From assembly GCA_003994795.1 (NCBI GenBank), contig AP018269.1, positions 4,303,677 to 4,367,676 of the forward strand: DNA of 64,000 nucleotides. Direction: 5' to 3'. Origin of the DNA: Cylindrospermum sp. NIES-4074. GTDB taxonomy: Bacteria; Cyanobacteriota; Cyanobacteriia; Cyanobacteriales; Nostocaceae. Under the pieces are notes generated by a model. That model had not been told where the DNA came from, did not search any database, and worked only from the letters and a program-made list of their open reading frames with translations. The position numbers were made by a program, and so were the translations under genes. Positions 15,773-25,709 of this stretch are shown here, piece by piece (position 1 is the stretch's first letter; every line of letters begins with the position of its first letter).

Positions 15773-17770
15773 TTACCTTCCCAACATCTTATCTCGGAGA
15801 TGCTTAATCCTATCGCGCAATTTTGCTGCTTCTTCAAATTCTAACTTCTTCGCAGCGTCTTTCATCTGCGCTTCTAACAGAGTAATCAATTCTGGAATCT
15901 GTTCTAAAGGTAGTTCATCTATATGTTCATCGACAACTTTTAAATCACCTGCATTTAACCGCCGAGATACATCTAAAAAAGACAAAATTGCATTACTTGA
16001 TTTTTTCACAATTGGTTGTGGTGTAATTCCATGCAACTTGTTATGTGCCATTTGAATTCCCCGGCGTCTGTCGGTTTCATCAATGGCTTTAATCATGCTG
16101 TCTGTTAAATTATCAGCATACATAATTGCCTTTCCGCGAATGTGACGTGCAGCTCTACCAATAGTTTGAATTAAAGAACGTTCAGCACGCAAGAAACCTT
16201 CTTTATCTGCATCCATAATTGCAACTAAAGAAACTTCCGGTAAATCCAACCCTTCCCGCAGCAAGTTTACCCCAACTAACACATCAAAAGTTCCTTCGCG
16301 CAAATTCTGCAAAATTTCTATGCGCTCAATTGAGTTAATCTCAGAATGCAAATATCGCACCCGAATCCCCTTATCTTGCAGATATTCAGTCAAGTCTTCC
16401 GCCATGCGCTTAGTTAATGTGGTAATTAGCGTCCGTTCATGGAGGTCAACTCTATCTTTAATTTCTCCTAACAAATCATCAATTTGTCCCTCTGTGGGAC
16501 GCACTACAATTTCTGGATCAATTACCCCAGTTGGTCTAATTACTTGTTCAACTATGTTGTCTTCAGAAATTTCTAATTCCCAATTTCCTGGGGTAGCAGA
16601 AACAAAAATGCATTGGTTAACCTTTTGCCAAAATTCCTCTGCTTTTAATGGGCGATTATCAGCCGCACTGGGAAGGCGAAAACCATGATCAATTAAAACT
16701 TTTTTTCTTGCTTGGTCGCCGTTGTACATCCCGCGAATTTGGGGGACGGTGACGTGAGATTCATCTATTACTAACAGCCAATCTTTAGAAAAATAATCAA
16801 TTAAACACTCTGGAGGATCTCCCGCTAACCTGCCGGCTAAATGGCGAGAATAGTTTTCTACGCCGTTGCAATAACCCACCTCGCGCAACATTTCCAAATC
16901 GTAGCGTGTCCGCTGATCGATGCGTTGTGCTTCTAATAATTTGCCCGCTGTTTCTAAGTTGAGTTTTTGCTCTTTTAATTCTGCGGCGATATCCGCACAA
17001 GCTGCTTCTAACCTATCTTCTGGGGTGACAAAGTGACGCGCTGGGTAAATATTGACTGCTTCCAAACTTTTGATAATTTCACCTGTCACGGGGTCAATAT
17101 AGCGAATTGCGTCAATTTCATCGCCAAAAAATTCAACACGAATAATTCGGTCTTCATAAGCGGGGCCAATTTCTAAGACATCACCCCGGACGCGGAATTT
17201 TCCCCGACCCATTTCTAGATCATTACGGCTATACTGCACTGATGCTAAATCCCGCAAAATTTGGCGTTGATTCACTTCCATGCCGATGCGGAAGGGAATA
17301 GCGGCTTTCAGGTACTCTGCGGGAATTCCCAAACCGTAAATGCAGCTAATGGAAGCAACGACAATAACATCACGGCGTTCAAATAGCGATCGCGTCGCTG
17401 AATGCCGCAACATATCTATTTCATCATTAATCGCGGCTGTTTTTTCAATATAGGTGTCGGTGACGGGAATATACGCTTCTGGCTGATAGTAATCGTAGTA
17501 ACTGACAAAATACTCAACCGCGTTTTTAGGGAAGAACTCCCGCAACTCATTACAAAGCTGTGCAGCTAGAGTTTTGTTATGCGCTAAGACTAAAGTCGGT
17601 TTTCCCACTTTCTCAATGACTGCTGCTACGGAAAATGTTTTACCGGTTCCCGTAGCTCCCAGTAAGGTTTGGTAACGATTACCCGCTTGGATGCTGGTGA
17701 CGAGTTGTGCGATCGCATTTGGTTGATCGCCAGTCGGAGCAAAGGGAGCTTGAAGACCAAATTCTACCAT
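15773..17770 (-). CDS. uvrB: Excinuclease ABC subunit B
   Basis: The 665-residue protein is full length for UvrB, the damage-verifying helicase of nucleotide excision repair that receives DNA from UvrA and recruits UvrC. It shows Walker A GATGTGKT (about 38-45), the beta-hairpin region with [10 protein letters not shown], helicase motif [13 protein letters not shown], the late motif [14 protein letters not shown] with QTIGRAARH, and a C-terminal UVR domain ([20 protein letters not shown]) that contacts UvrC. It stands alone. It is a core chromosomal gene, a useful sign that this part of the window is not an island. Confidence 0.98.
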   Translation of the reverse strand: MVEFGLQAPFAPTGDQPNAIAQLVTSIQAGNRYQTLLGATGTGKTFSVAAVIEKVGKPTLVLAHNKTLAAQLCNELREFFPKNAVEYFVSYYDYYQPEAYIPVTDTYIEKTAAINDEIDMLRHSATRSLFERRDVIVVASISCIYGLGIPAEYLKAAIPFRIGMEVNQRQILRDLASVQYSRNDLEMGRGKFRVRGDVLEIGPAYEDRIIRVEFFGDEIDAIRYIDPVTGEIIKSLEAVNIYPARHFVTPEDRLEAACADIAAELKEQKLNLETAGKLLEAQRIDQRTRYDLEMLREVGYCNGVENYSRHLAGRLAGDPPECLIDYFSKDWLLVIDESHVTVPQIRGMYNGDQARKKVLIDHGFRLPSAADNRPLKAEEFWQKVNQCIFVSATPGNWELEISEDNIVEQVIRPTGVIDPEIVVRPTEGQIDDLLGEIKDRVDLHERTLITTLTKRMAEDLTEYLQDKGIRVRYLHSEINSIERIEILQNLREGTFDVLVGVNLLREGLDLPEVSLVAIMDADKEGFLRAERSLIQTIGRAARHIRGKAIMYADNLTDSMIKAIDETDRRRGIQMAHNKLHGITPQPIVKKSSNAILSFLDVSRRLNAGDLKVVDEHIDELPLEQIPELITLLEAQMKDAAKKLEFEEAAKLRDRIKHLRDKMLGR

Positions 17771-18226
17771 ACAGTTGTGCCGAGAATACCCTATCCCATT
17801 GTAACGATAGGATTGCCGGAAAGGGTGAGGAGTGCGATCGCTAGCTATACTTAACCCTGGCTCACTTCCTTCTACTTAGTGATCAAGCCGTTGCAGTCGC
17901 TGTAGACAGAGAATATATCCACGGCCCTGCACTTCTACCAGGCCAGTGCTAGTTTTTGCAACACAACCGATTTTCTTAGGTTACACTCTTGTAACTAGAG
18001 GAAAAATAATTATGCTTCCTTAATTATTGTAAAATTCAGTTAATAAGCCAGAGATGTTGAGTTAAGAATATTGCAAAACTTCACTCAATTTATGGTTCGC
18101 CCTGTCGGGGTTATTCCCGGCTAGCCTGAAGCATGAGATCAATGTCTATGCTTTTTGGAACTATTAGCAGCACTGGCAACACAATATAGTGTTCTGCAAA
18201 AACTTGCCAATTCCAAGGGAGAAACA
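17771..18226. other. Intergenic region between uvrB and the RPI-repeat gene
   Basis: This 456-bp stretch should hold the divergent promoters of uvrB and the RPI-repeat gene. A short inverted pair is visible (CCTGGTAGAAGT and its surroundings near 17920-17945). A longer reading frame from 18155 enters the RPI gene, but a better start is at 18227. No RNA gene was recognised. Confidence 0.4.
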
Positions 18227-18625
18227 ATGGTGGAAGATACAAATAACCAAGATCAGAATTTAAATGCAGATAAAGACGAATCAAGTACTGAAGGATCAGT
18301 GCAAGAGAATAAAGGAACACTCGCCGTAGCAGGAGCCCGTCCCATTGGTAGCAGTGACTTACAATTTGCGGAAACAGTCTCTATAGCTGGCTTGCGCCCC
18401 ATTAGCGCTAGTACTTTGGAAATAGTTGAAACCTATAACTCAATGGGAATCCGTCCAATTGGTGCTCATACATTCCAAATCGTTAGTAGTATTAACCTAT
18501 CTGGTACTCGTCCAATTGGTTCTAGTTCGTTAGTGGTTGCTGAAAGCTATTCGGTATTTGGTAACCGTCCCATCGCACCAAATATTGTTGATGATTCTGA
18601 AACTCTCATGGGTTTTCTAGACTAG
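18227..18625 (+). CDS. RPI-repeat protein of unknown function (19-residue repeats)
   Basis: The 132-residue protein has a low-complexity acidic N-terminus (D, N, Q, E) of about 35 residues. Four tandem 19-residue repeats follow, each of the form xRPIxxxxLxxxxxxxxxG, with a fifth partial RPIAP. The start was placed at the ATG at 18227 because AAGGGAG lies 6-12 bp upstream; an in-frame ATG 24 codons earlier lacks one. There is no signal peptide or membrane segment. The period and alternating hydrophobics suggest a stack of beta strands, but no function is known to me. A Rho-independent terminator follows. Confidence 0.75.
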   Translation: MVEDTNNQDQNLNADKDESSTEGSVQENKGTLAVAGARPIGSSDLQFAETVSIAGLRPISASTLEIVETYNSMGIRPIGAHTFQIVSSINLSGTRPIGSSSLVVAESYSVFGNRPIAPNIVDDSETLMGFLD

Positions 18626-18654
18626 AATAAAATATTAACCTTATAAACTTATGC

Positions 18655-18684
18655 AACCGATTTCTTCATGATGTCGGTTTTTTT
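18655..18684 (+). terminator. Rho-independent terminator of the RPI-repeat gene
   Basis: AACCGA (18655-18660) pairs with TCGGTT (18674-18679) across a 13-base loop and is followed directly by a run of T, about 30 bp after the stop codon. Confidence 0.7.
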
Positions 18685-18866
18685 ATTAATTATATATTGA
18701 TTGCACTTTTGCTACTATTCTCTCTCTTTTTGTATAGATAACTAATATACCTTGTGACGGAAGCCTGAAGCAAATACTTTAAGTTATCTTGTAAAAGTAA
18801 TAACAAAGAAATTCCAAGTCGCTTGGTAACTTTGAACCCAACTTTCTATACAGTCAGGAGAACGAG

Positions 18867-19049
18867 ATGAGTTTAGAAGATAGAGCAAAGGCTACAGCTA
18901 AAAATCTCGAAGGAAAAGCCCAGGAAGCAAAGGGACATGTCACTGGAGATCCACAAGATAAAGCTGAAGGTAAAGCAAAGCAAGCCGAAAGCGAAGTACG
19001 TCACGGTATTGAAGATATCAAAGATAATGTGAAGAAGAAGATTGACTAA
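18867..19049 (+). CDS. CsbD-like stress protein
   Basis: The 60-residue hydrophilic, Lys/Glu/Ala-rich protein matches the CsbD family pattern (NLEGKAQEAKGHVTGDPQDKAEGKAKQAES). CsbD is a general stress protein of unknown molecular role, first known as a sigma-B target in Bacillus. CsbD-like genes are widespread in cyanobacteria, often in several copies. AGGAG lies about 6 bp before the ATG. The 240 bp upstream after the preceding terminator should contain its own promoter. Confidence 0.9.
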   Translation: MSLEDRAKATAKNLEGKAQEAKGHVTGDPQDKAEGKAKQAESEVRHGIEDIKDNVKKKID

Positions 19050-19260
19050 AAGCCTATGTATATAGCCAGGTGTTTGCTATTTACGCCAAAGTTTTAGTTT
19101 TGGCAAATCAACCCTATTTATTCTCTGACGAAGGAGGATAAATGGGGATTTTCAAGTTTATAAATAATTATTTTTTAGAAGTTAAAATAACGTAATTTAC
19201 TAGTCAGAAAGAGGCAATGAGCAAGAGAAACTATTGCCTACTAACAACTACAACCATATA

Positions 19261-19350
19261 ATATCAAGTCTGGTTGATTACTTGTAATAAGTTTGGCCTT
19301 GTTGGTAATTGCTGTTTACCTTTTTCCCAATTACCCATTACCCATTACCA
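19261..19350 (+). repeat. Dispersed repeat, copy A (ATATCAAGTC...family)
   Basis: The unit runs from ATATCAAGTCTGGTTGATTA through CTTGTAATAAGTTTGGCCTT and GGTAATTGCTGTTTACC to an ATTACCC heptamer tail. Closely matching copies are at 39655-39754 (inverted) and 52713-52821 (direct). All three end in heptanucleotide repeats of the ATTACC type. Confidence 0.8.
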
Positions 19351-19414
19351 GCCCCAGCAAGTATAATAAGTACGGTGATGATATAAGCTAAATTTATGGG
19401 GAGTTATCAAGAAG

Positions 19415-19582
19415 ATGGCACAGAGGAAACAACTGCGAATTCTATTTTTAGCTGTTACTTTGGGCGGTATCCTCTTGGTTTTGGTGAGAGTATTTTTGGC
19501 GAAACCTTTAGATAAGCAAAAACCAGAAGAGATTAGGGGTCAAGCTCATACTACTTCGCATTTAGTAAGTTATTTACGTTAG
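19415..19582 (+). CDS. Small single-span membrane protein
   Basis: This open frame of 55 residues starts with a basic segment (MAQRKQLR), has one hydrophobic helix (ILFLAVTLGGILLVLVRVFL) and ends with a charged, polar tail (KPLDKQKPEEI...). GGGGAG lies about 12 bp before the ATG. The positive-inside pattern suggests an N-in, C-out topology. No family is recognised; the case rests on the coherent membrane-protein composition and the ribosome binding site. Confidence 0.5.
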   Translation: MAQRKQLRILFLAVTLGGILLVLVRVFLAKPLDKQKPEEIRGQAHTTSHLVSYLR

Positions 19583-19755
19583 GGACTCCTAATTCTGTGA
19601 GTGGATTCCACCCATGACGGGCGGTAAAGCCGTGTGATTTAAAGGGGATGACTGATCTTGTTGATGCGATCGCATTCACCAGCATATCTGTGTTGCGAAA
19701 GTTGTCATGGGCGCTATCAGGATTTATGCAAAATTAGGTAATTGACACCCCTTCT

Positions 19756-19783
19756 TACCCATTACCCATTACCCATTACCAAT
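19756..19783. repeat. ATTACCC heptanucleotide repeat overlapping a stop codon
   Basis: Tandem CCCATTA units contain the TAA stop of the histidine kinase gene (19769-19771), so the last residues of that protein (GNG) are encoded by the repeat. Confidence 0.85.
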
Positions 19784-22700
19784 CAAGGTGATAATTGCCC
19801 TAACTAACTCCTCTGCATCGACGGGTTTGGACATATGCTTTTGAAACCCTGATTCGATAGCTAGTTGCTGATTGAATTCTCCTGCATAGGCAGTTAAGGC
19901 GATCGCCGGAATTTGTTTTTCTTGCCCTGCTTGGAATGCTTTGATTTGGCGCATCAGCGTATAGCCATCTGTATGCGGCATCCCAATATCACTGAGCAGA
20001 ATATCTGGTTGTGACTCTGCTAATGCTTGCAGTGCTTCGTCAGCCGATGCTACAGCAGTCACGCTGGCTCCTGCCTGCTCAAGCACGAAAGTTTGAAAAT
20101 ACCGAGTATCATCGTCATCTTCCACAACTAAGACGTGGATGCCTGTAAGCATTAAAATCTGAGGTGAAGCATTTAAGGCGGCAATGTTTAGGTCTTGAGT
20201 TGGGGTTAACTCTTTCTTGATTAGCGGTAGCCTGACTGTGAAAATAGCTCCTTGCCCTTCACCTAAACTTTCTGCCCAAACTCTTCCCCCATGTAGTTCT
20301 GTCAGATGACGGACAATCGCTAACCCTAATCCCAAGCCACCAAACTTGCGGGTTGTGGTGCTATCAGCCTGACGAAAATATTCAAATACATGGGGAAGGA
20401 AGTCAGGGCTGATTCCCTTGCCGGCGTCGCTGACGATAATTTGAGCTTGAGCGTCAATAATCTCCAGTTGAATATCAATTTTCCCGCCTTCTGGAGTGAA
20501 TTTAATGGCATTCGATAACAGATTCCAGATAACTTGTTGTAAACGACCGGAATCACCCAAAACTTGCCCTACAGAAGCATCTAGCAGCATCTGAATTTCA
20601 ATATCTTTAGCCTCTGCTGCCAAACGTACTGTCTCCAATGCTGCCTCAATTACAAGCACCAAGTTCACGGGATACATACTGAGGTTGAGCTTGCCTTGTA
20701 AGATCCGAGAAACATCCAGCAAATCTTCAATTAGTTGAGCTTGTAATTTAGCATTACGCTCAATAGTTTCCAAGGCTTTTTTCAACCCGGCTGAGTCAAA
20801 CTCACGGATTTGCAAGAGTCTTGCCCAACCGAGAATGGGATTGAGAGGCGATCGCAATTCATGAGACAGCACCGCCAAAAACTCATCTTTAATGCGGTTG
20901 GCGTTTTCGGCTTCAGTTCTAGCAGCTTGCTCAAGTTGCAGCAGGCGATCGCGATCGGCTTCCGCTGCTTTGCGCTCGGTGATGTCAATACATGAGCCGA
21001 TGTAGCCCAGGAAATCTCCTTCGGGAGTAAACCGGGGTACTCCTACATCAAAAATCCAGCGGTATTGCCCATCAAAGCGTCTCAGTCGATATTCCATTTC
21101 AAAAGCTTGACGGGCATCAAAGGCATTGACAAAGGTATCTAAGCAACGCTGGGAATCTGCGGGATACACCCCTTGGGCCCAACCATTGCCTATCTCTTGC
21201 TCCATCGTTTGCCCGGTGAAGTCTAACCAGGTTTTGTTAAAGTAATTACAGCCTTTGTCAATATCAGACATCCAAATCAATGTTGGTGCTGAATCTGCCA
21301 AAAGTCGAAAGCGTTGCTCACTTTCACGCAGTGCTTTCTCAGCTTGTTTGCGTTCACTGATGTCTGTAACAAAAATGCTGACACCTCCAGCAAAGGGGTA
21401 GACGCGATTCTCAAACCAGCGTTGCCAAGAGGGGTAAAAGTACTCAAACCTCACACTCGTCTGTTGAGCGATCGCCCGATGCACCTGGATATAAAACTCA
21501 CTCTCAATCAAATCTGGAAACAGTTCCCAAAGGCTTTGACCTAGCAACGCTTCCTTTGGTATACCCACAACTTCTGCCGCCTGGTCATTGGCAAAGGTAT
21601 AACGACACTCCCGATCCAACACAAAAAACTGGTCTTGGATGCCAGCTAACACTGTCTCTAGATGTGCTGTTGCGACTTCAGCCTCAATCCGTAGTTCTTG
21701 CTCCCGTTGCATTGCCTCTTGGCGGAGACGAGCCATTTTTAGGGCTGCCTCTACCCGCGCCAACAATTCACGCGCTGAAAACGGTTTGATTACGTAGTCA
21801 TCAGCACTTGCTTCTAACCCTTCCACCTTTGCCTCTTCCCCCGCCCGGGCCGACAGCAGGATGATGGGAACTTTTCTCGTTTGCGGATCTGCCCGTAATG
21901 CTTGCAGCAGTCCAAAGCCATCTAATCCAGGCATCATTACGTCCGTTAATACCAAGTCTGGGACACGCTGACGTGCAGAAGACAAAGCAGCTAAACCATC
22001 CGGCACTGATTCCACCTCATACTGCTGACTTAACAGCCGCTTGACATAATCACGCATATCTGCATTGTCGTCAACCAGGAGAATGCGGGGCATTGGGGAC
22101 TGGGGACTAGGGACTGGGGACTGGGGACTAGGGACTGGGGACTGGGTAATGGGGACTGGGGACTGGGTAATGGGGACTGGGGACTGGGTAATGGGGACTG
22201 GGTAATAATCTGCCCCGTCCCCAACCGAGTCCCCCCTGCTCCCCTGCTCCCCTGCCTCTGCGGGTAGCCAACGCAGGGCTTCTTCTAAATAGGGGGTTAC
22301 ACCGATTGCCGTTGAAGCCAAGGTTCGAGCGGCACTAATACGGTCTTGAGGCAAATGAGCAAATCCGGTGGGAATTGACACAGTGAAGCAACTGCCAGCG
22401 CCTAGAACACTGGTGACATTGACTGTTCCGCCATGCATTCGCACCAATTCTTGCACCAGCGACAATCCAATTCCTGACCCCTCAAAAGTGCGTCCCTGCG
22501 CCCCTTGGACACGGTGGAATCTTTCAAACAGGTGGGGGATTTCTGCTGCGGGGATACCGATGCCTGTATCTTGGACTGCGAACTTAACATGATCATTTGA
22601 CCACTGCAAGCTGACTGCAATTTCTCCAGCCATCGTGAACTTGAAGGCATTAGAGAGCAGATTCAGGACAATCTTTTCCCACATTTCCCGATCCACATAC

Positions 22701-24109
22701 ACTGGTGCTGGTAGGGGGGGACAATTGACTAATAATTCCATCCCTGCCCGTTCTACTGCTGAACGAAATACACTAGCTAGGTCTGTGGTGAAGGTGGCAA
22801 GGTCGGTGGGTTCATATGAAGCTTGAACCCGTCCGGCTTCAATACGTGAGAAGTCTAGCAGACTATTTACCAGTTTCAGCAGGCGCAGTCCGTTGCGTTG
22901 CACCATTTCTAACTGCTCTCGTTCGTTGGCTGGCAGCAGGGTGGCACAATTGGCTAAGGTTTCTTCTAGTGGCCCTAACATAAGAGTTAGCGGAGTCCGA
23001 AACTCGTGGCTGACGTTGCTAAAAAAGACGGTTTTAGCGCGATTGATTTCTGCTAACGCTTCGGCGCGTTTGCGCTCTTCCTCGTAAGCCTGGGCGTTGG
23101 CGATGCTGGCGGCAATTTGAGCTGCAACCAGATCGATGAATCCTTGATAGTTGCTGTCAAACAGCCGGAATGGGTTCAAGCCAGCAATTAATATCCCTGA
23201 TTTTCCCGTTTGACCGGATGGTGCAATTGGTACAGCCACAGCTTGATGTGGCGATCGCTCCCAAATCCCAGATGGTAAACTACTAAAATGCGCTGGCAAA
23301 TTCTCAACTAGGCTCGGCTTATGGGTTTTGATCACTTCTGCAAAGGGCCAAACCCCATCACCATCAAGCGCGACTGTTTCCGGTACTGCTAGATGGTTTC
23401 GCTCAATGCCGCAGGTTCCAGCCAAAAACACTTGCTGCTGATCTGGGTCAACCAAATAAATCATCGCAAAGGGTAGGTCGTAAGGGTTGGTTTCCAAACA
23501 ACTCACACTCAACGTGCAGGCTTCATTGAATGTCCGCGCGTCTGCCGTCCTGGTTGCTAATTCTCGTAACAGCGTCAACTGACGCTCACCGATGATGCGT
23601 TGTGTGTCGTCTGTGTTGGCGCAGATGATACCACCTGTATTGCCCTGGTCATTAGGAACTGGGCTATATGAAAAGGTGTAATAAGTTTCTTCTGGGTAGC
23701 CGTAGCGCTCCATAATCAGCAGCAGGGCTTCGTCGTAAGTGCCCTCATTATTGAGCATTGCTGATTCTGCCCGTGGCCCGACTTGATCCCATATTTCCTG
23801 CCATACGTAGGCAGCCGGCTGTCCAAGCACTCCTGGATGTTTGCCGCCTAAAATAGCCTTATAGGCGTCATTGTAGAGGTTAATGAGTTCCTCGCCCCAC
23901 CAGACAAACATGGGTTGGCGTGAGGTGAGCATAATCCGCACGGCAGTTTTTAGACTTTGCGGCCAAAGTTGTGTTGGGCCAAGCGAGGTTTTCGACCAGT
24001 CAAGTTCTCGCATCCGCGCACCCATTTCACCACCGCCCAAAAGGAAGTTGATGTCGGTGTTGCTTGCTGACGTTGACGCGTTTTTCATTGGTTCTTCTTG
24101 ATTGGTCAT
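19769..24109 (-). CDS. Hybrid sensor histidine kinase with two kinase cores and two receivers
   Basis: The 1446-residue soluble protein has no clear membrane segment. Domain order: PAS-like N-terminal sensor (about 20-175), GAF domain (about 185-345), HisKA with SHEFRTPL plus HATPase with GSGIGLSLV (about 365-600), a repeat-derived linker (about 635-672), receiver REC1 (PDLVLTDVMMPG), two PAS domains, a second HisKA (SHELRSPLNP) plus HATPase (GLGLGLAIV), and a C-terminal receiver REC2 (ILLSDIGMPHTDG). Both His and both Asp phosphosites appear intact. It probably integrates cytoplasmic signals by phosphorelay; the input is unknown. The linker and the stop codon are both made of heptanucleotide repeats. 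No response regulator gene is adjacent. Confidence 0.9.
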   Translation of the reverse strand: MTNQEEPMKNASTSASNTDINFLLGGGEMGARMRELDWSKTSLGPTQLWPQSLKTAVRIMLTSRQPMFVWWGEELINLYNDAYKAILGGKHPGVLGQPAAYVWQEIWDQVGPRAESAMLNNEGTYDEALLLIMERYGYPEETYYTFSYSPVPNDQGNTGGIICANTDDTQRIIGERQLTLLRELATRTADARTFNEACTLSVSCLETNPYDLPFAMIYLVDPDQQQVFLAGTCGIERNHLAVPETVALDGDGVWPFAEVIKTHKPSLVENLPAHFSSLPSGIWERSPHQAVAVPIAPSGQTGKSGILIAGLNPFRLFDSNYQGFIDLVAAQIAASIANAQAYEEERKRAEALAEINRAKTVFFSNVSHEFRTPLTLMLGPLEETLANCATLLPANEREQLEMVQRNGLRLLKLVNSLLDFSRIEAGRVQASYEPTDLATFTTDLASVFRSAVERAGMELLVNCPPLPAPVYVDREMWEKIVLNLLSNAFKFTMAGEIAVSLQWSNDHVKFAVQDTGIGIPAAEIPHLFERFHRVQGAQGRTFEGSGIGLSLVQELVRMHGGTVNVTSVLGAGSCFTVSIPTGFAHLPQDRISAARTLASTAIGVTPYLEEALRWLPAEAGEQGSRGDSVGDGADYYPVPITQSPVPITQSPVPITQSPVPSPQSPVPSPQSPMPRILLVDDNADMRDYVKRLLSQQYEVESVPDGLAALSSARQRVPDLVLTDVMMPGLDGFGLLQALRADPQTRKVPIILLSARAGEEAKVEGLEASADDYVIKPFSARELLARVEAALKMARLRQEAMQREQELRIEAEVATAHLETVLAGIQDQFFVLDRECRYTFANDQAAEVVGIPKEALLGQSLWELFPDLIESEFYIQVHRAIAQQTSVRFEYFYPSWQRWFENRVYPFAGGVSIFVTDISERKQAEKALRESEQRFRLLADSAPTLIWMSDIDKGCNYFNKTWLDFTGQTMEQEIGNGWAQGVYPADSQRCLDTFVNAFDARQAFEMEYRLRRFDGQYRWIFDVGVPRFTPEGDFLGYIGSCIDITERKAAEADRDRLLQLEQAARTEAENANRIKDEFLAVLSHELRSPLNPILGWARLLQIREFDSAGLKKALETIERNAKLQAQLIEDLLDVSRILQGKLNLSMYPVNLVLVIEAALETVRLAAEAKDIEIQMLLDASVGQVLGDSGRLQQVIWNLLSNAIKFTPEGGKIDIQLEIIDAQAQIIVSDAGKGISPDFLPHVFEYFRQADSTTTRKFGGLGLGLAIVRHLTELHGGRVWAESLGEGQGAIFTVRLPLIKKELTPTQDLNIAALNASPQILMLTGIHVLVVEDDDDTRYFQTFVLEQAGASVTAVASADEALQALAESQPDILLSDIGMPHTDGYTLMRQIKAFQAGQEKQIPAIALTAYAGEFNQQLAIESGFQKHMSKPVDAEELVRAIITLIGNG
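22091..22209. repeat. In-frame GGGGACT heptanucleotide array inside the histidine kinase
   Basis: Tandem GGGGACT/GGGTAAT units. Three heptamers make 21 bp, i.e. seven codons, so the array encodes repeated heptapeptides ([14 protein letters not shown]) without breaking the frame. It lies between the first HATPase domain and REC1. Confidence 0.9.
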
Positions 24110-24545
24110 GCTTCAGTTACAAAGCTAAATCTGTGGTTTTCTGCTGGTCAAAATCCACTTTATACTAAGATCCTTACCCTAGCTCAAACCTGTCATTTTT
24201 GGGGATGTGGACACATAAGGGATGAAATGCCTATTCTGCTATGACTTTATTTAGGCATGGCAAACGGGCACGCTACGCGAACGCCTTTTATAAGCAAGTT
24301 GCTTTTTAAGAATTTTCTTATGTACTACATACCGATCTTAGCCCCAGAGAGCTTTTGCCTCTATTACTCCCCAGATAGAAAAGGTGAGCTATGGATAGCA
24401 TTTTGGCAACGGTGAGGTGAATACACAGTTTGGACAGAGTAGGCGTTCGCGTAGCGTGCCGGAGGCAATCGCTAAGTTTGCGAATATGTATCTGTGGGTG
24501 TACCTTTAGTAGCATTGGCTTTTACCAACAGTTACTAAATGTGAG
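24110..24545. other. Divergent promoter region with inverted dispersed repeats
   Basis: These 436 bp separate the histidine kinase from the GT4 gene on the other strand. GGCACGCTACGCGAACGCC (near 24268) and its inverse GGCGTTCGCGTAGCGTGCC (near 24443) are copies of a common cyanobacterial repeat also seen near 11753 and 12839. No convincing small gene was found. Confidence 0.5.
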
Positions 24546-25709
24546 ATGTTGCTACTGATTACCGAAAGATTTGCACCAGATTTAGGAGGGTTGGCAAGCA
24601 GTGCCACAAGGCTAGTAAATACACTGTGTCAATTGGGTATAGAAGTTGATGTTGTTACTTGGAGTCGTTATTTGCAACCGGGTGAAGTCTCACCACCGGA
24701 AACTATAGCGGCTAATTCTCGCCTTTATCGTATAGGGTTATACCGTCATTGGGATATGACGATGCCCCACACTCTGAATGTGTTGGACTGGTTACATCAG
24801 ACTTATGATTATGATGCTGTTTGGGGACATTACCTGTTTCCTAGTGGTTTTCTCGCTACTTGGTTTGCTGGACTGAAGGGACTACCTTGCACTGTTAGTG
24901 CCCGTGGTAATGATATTGACCGCGAAATGTTTCCACCAGGAGATTTTGCCCGTTTACAATGGACGCTGCAACACGCTAACCTGATTACGGCAGTAAGTGC
25001 AGATATGGGGCGGAAAATTCGGCTATTGGGTGGACGAGATGATGTGTTGGTGCTGAAAAATGCGGTTGATACAGAAATATTTTTTCCCCAGCACCCATCA
25101 GGAAATAAAGTAAATCTTCGGGATGCTTTGGGAATTGCTGCTGATGAGGTGGTGTTGGGTTTTTGTGGGGAATTGCGGGAAAAGAAAGGACAGCAGTTTT
25201 TGTTGAATGCTTTGACAACAGTTCGCTCTCAACGTCCGGCTTGTTTGTTAATTATTGGTGAAGTCCGGGCATCTCAAGAATCTCTGTTGCAATTATACAA
25301 AGTTCAACAGCCAGAAAATGCCCAGCGAATTATTGTTACAGGACATTTATCTCACCCTAAGACAGTAGCTGAATATCTGCGGTTATGCGATGTTTATCTC
25401 CAGCCTTCACTGTGGGAAGGTATGCCAAATGCGCTGTTAGAGGCAATGGCTTGTGGTTGCTGCTGTATTGCTAGTGATGCGGGTGGGATTCCAGAGGTGA
25501 TTTTACATGGTGAAAATGGTTTTATATTACCTCGTTCTCATTTGCATAAGTTAGGTGAAGCGGTGTTAGAATGTTTAACAATGCCGCAAGAAAAAATAAG
25601 TAAAATTACACAAGCAGCAAGCGATCGCATTTTGTATGAATATTCCCTAACTCAAGAACAGCTGCAACTTCAAACTGTAATTGCCCGTTTAATGCCTAAT
25701 TCGCAATAA
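24546..25709 (+). CDS. GT4 family glycosyltransferase
   Basis: The 387-residue GT-B fold enzyme has an N-terminal acceptor domain (ITERFAPDLGGLASSATRLV) and a C-terminal donor domain with the GT4 signature: FCGELREKKGQQFLLNA, YLQPSLWEGMPNALLEAMACG and ASDAGGIPEVI. The E-x7-E motif that binds the nucleotide sugar is present. It probably transfers a sugar to a cell-envelope glycan or lipid; donor and acceptor cannot be read from sequence. Its last 40 bp overlap the end of the convergent glycosyltransferase gene. Confidence 0.85.
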   Translation: MLLLITERFAPDLGGLASSATRLVNTLCQLGIEVDVVTWSRYLQPGEVSPPETIAANSRLYRIGLYRHWDMTMPHTLNVLDWLHQTYDYDAVWGHYLFPSGFLATWFAGLKGLPCTVSARGNDIDREMFPPGDFARLQWTLQHANLITAVSADMGRKIRLLGGRDDVLVLKNAVDTEIFFPQHPSGNKVNLRDALGIAADEVVLGFCGELREKKGQQFLLNALTTVRSQRPACLLIIGEVRASQESLLQLYKVQQPENAQRIIVTGHLSHPKTVAEYLRLCDVYLQPSLWEGMPNALLEAMACGCCCIASDAGGIPEVILHGENGFILPRSHLHKLGEAVLECLTMPQEKISKITQAASDRILYEYSLTQEQLQLQTVIARLMPNSQ

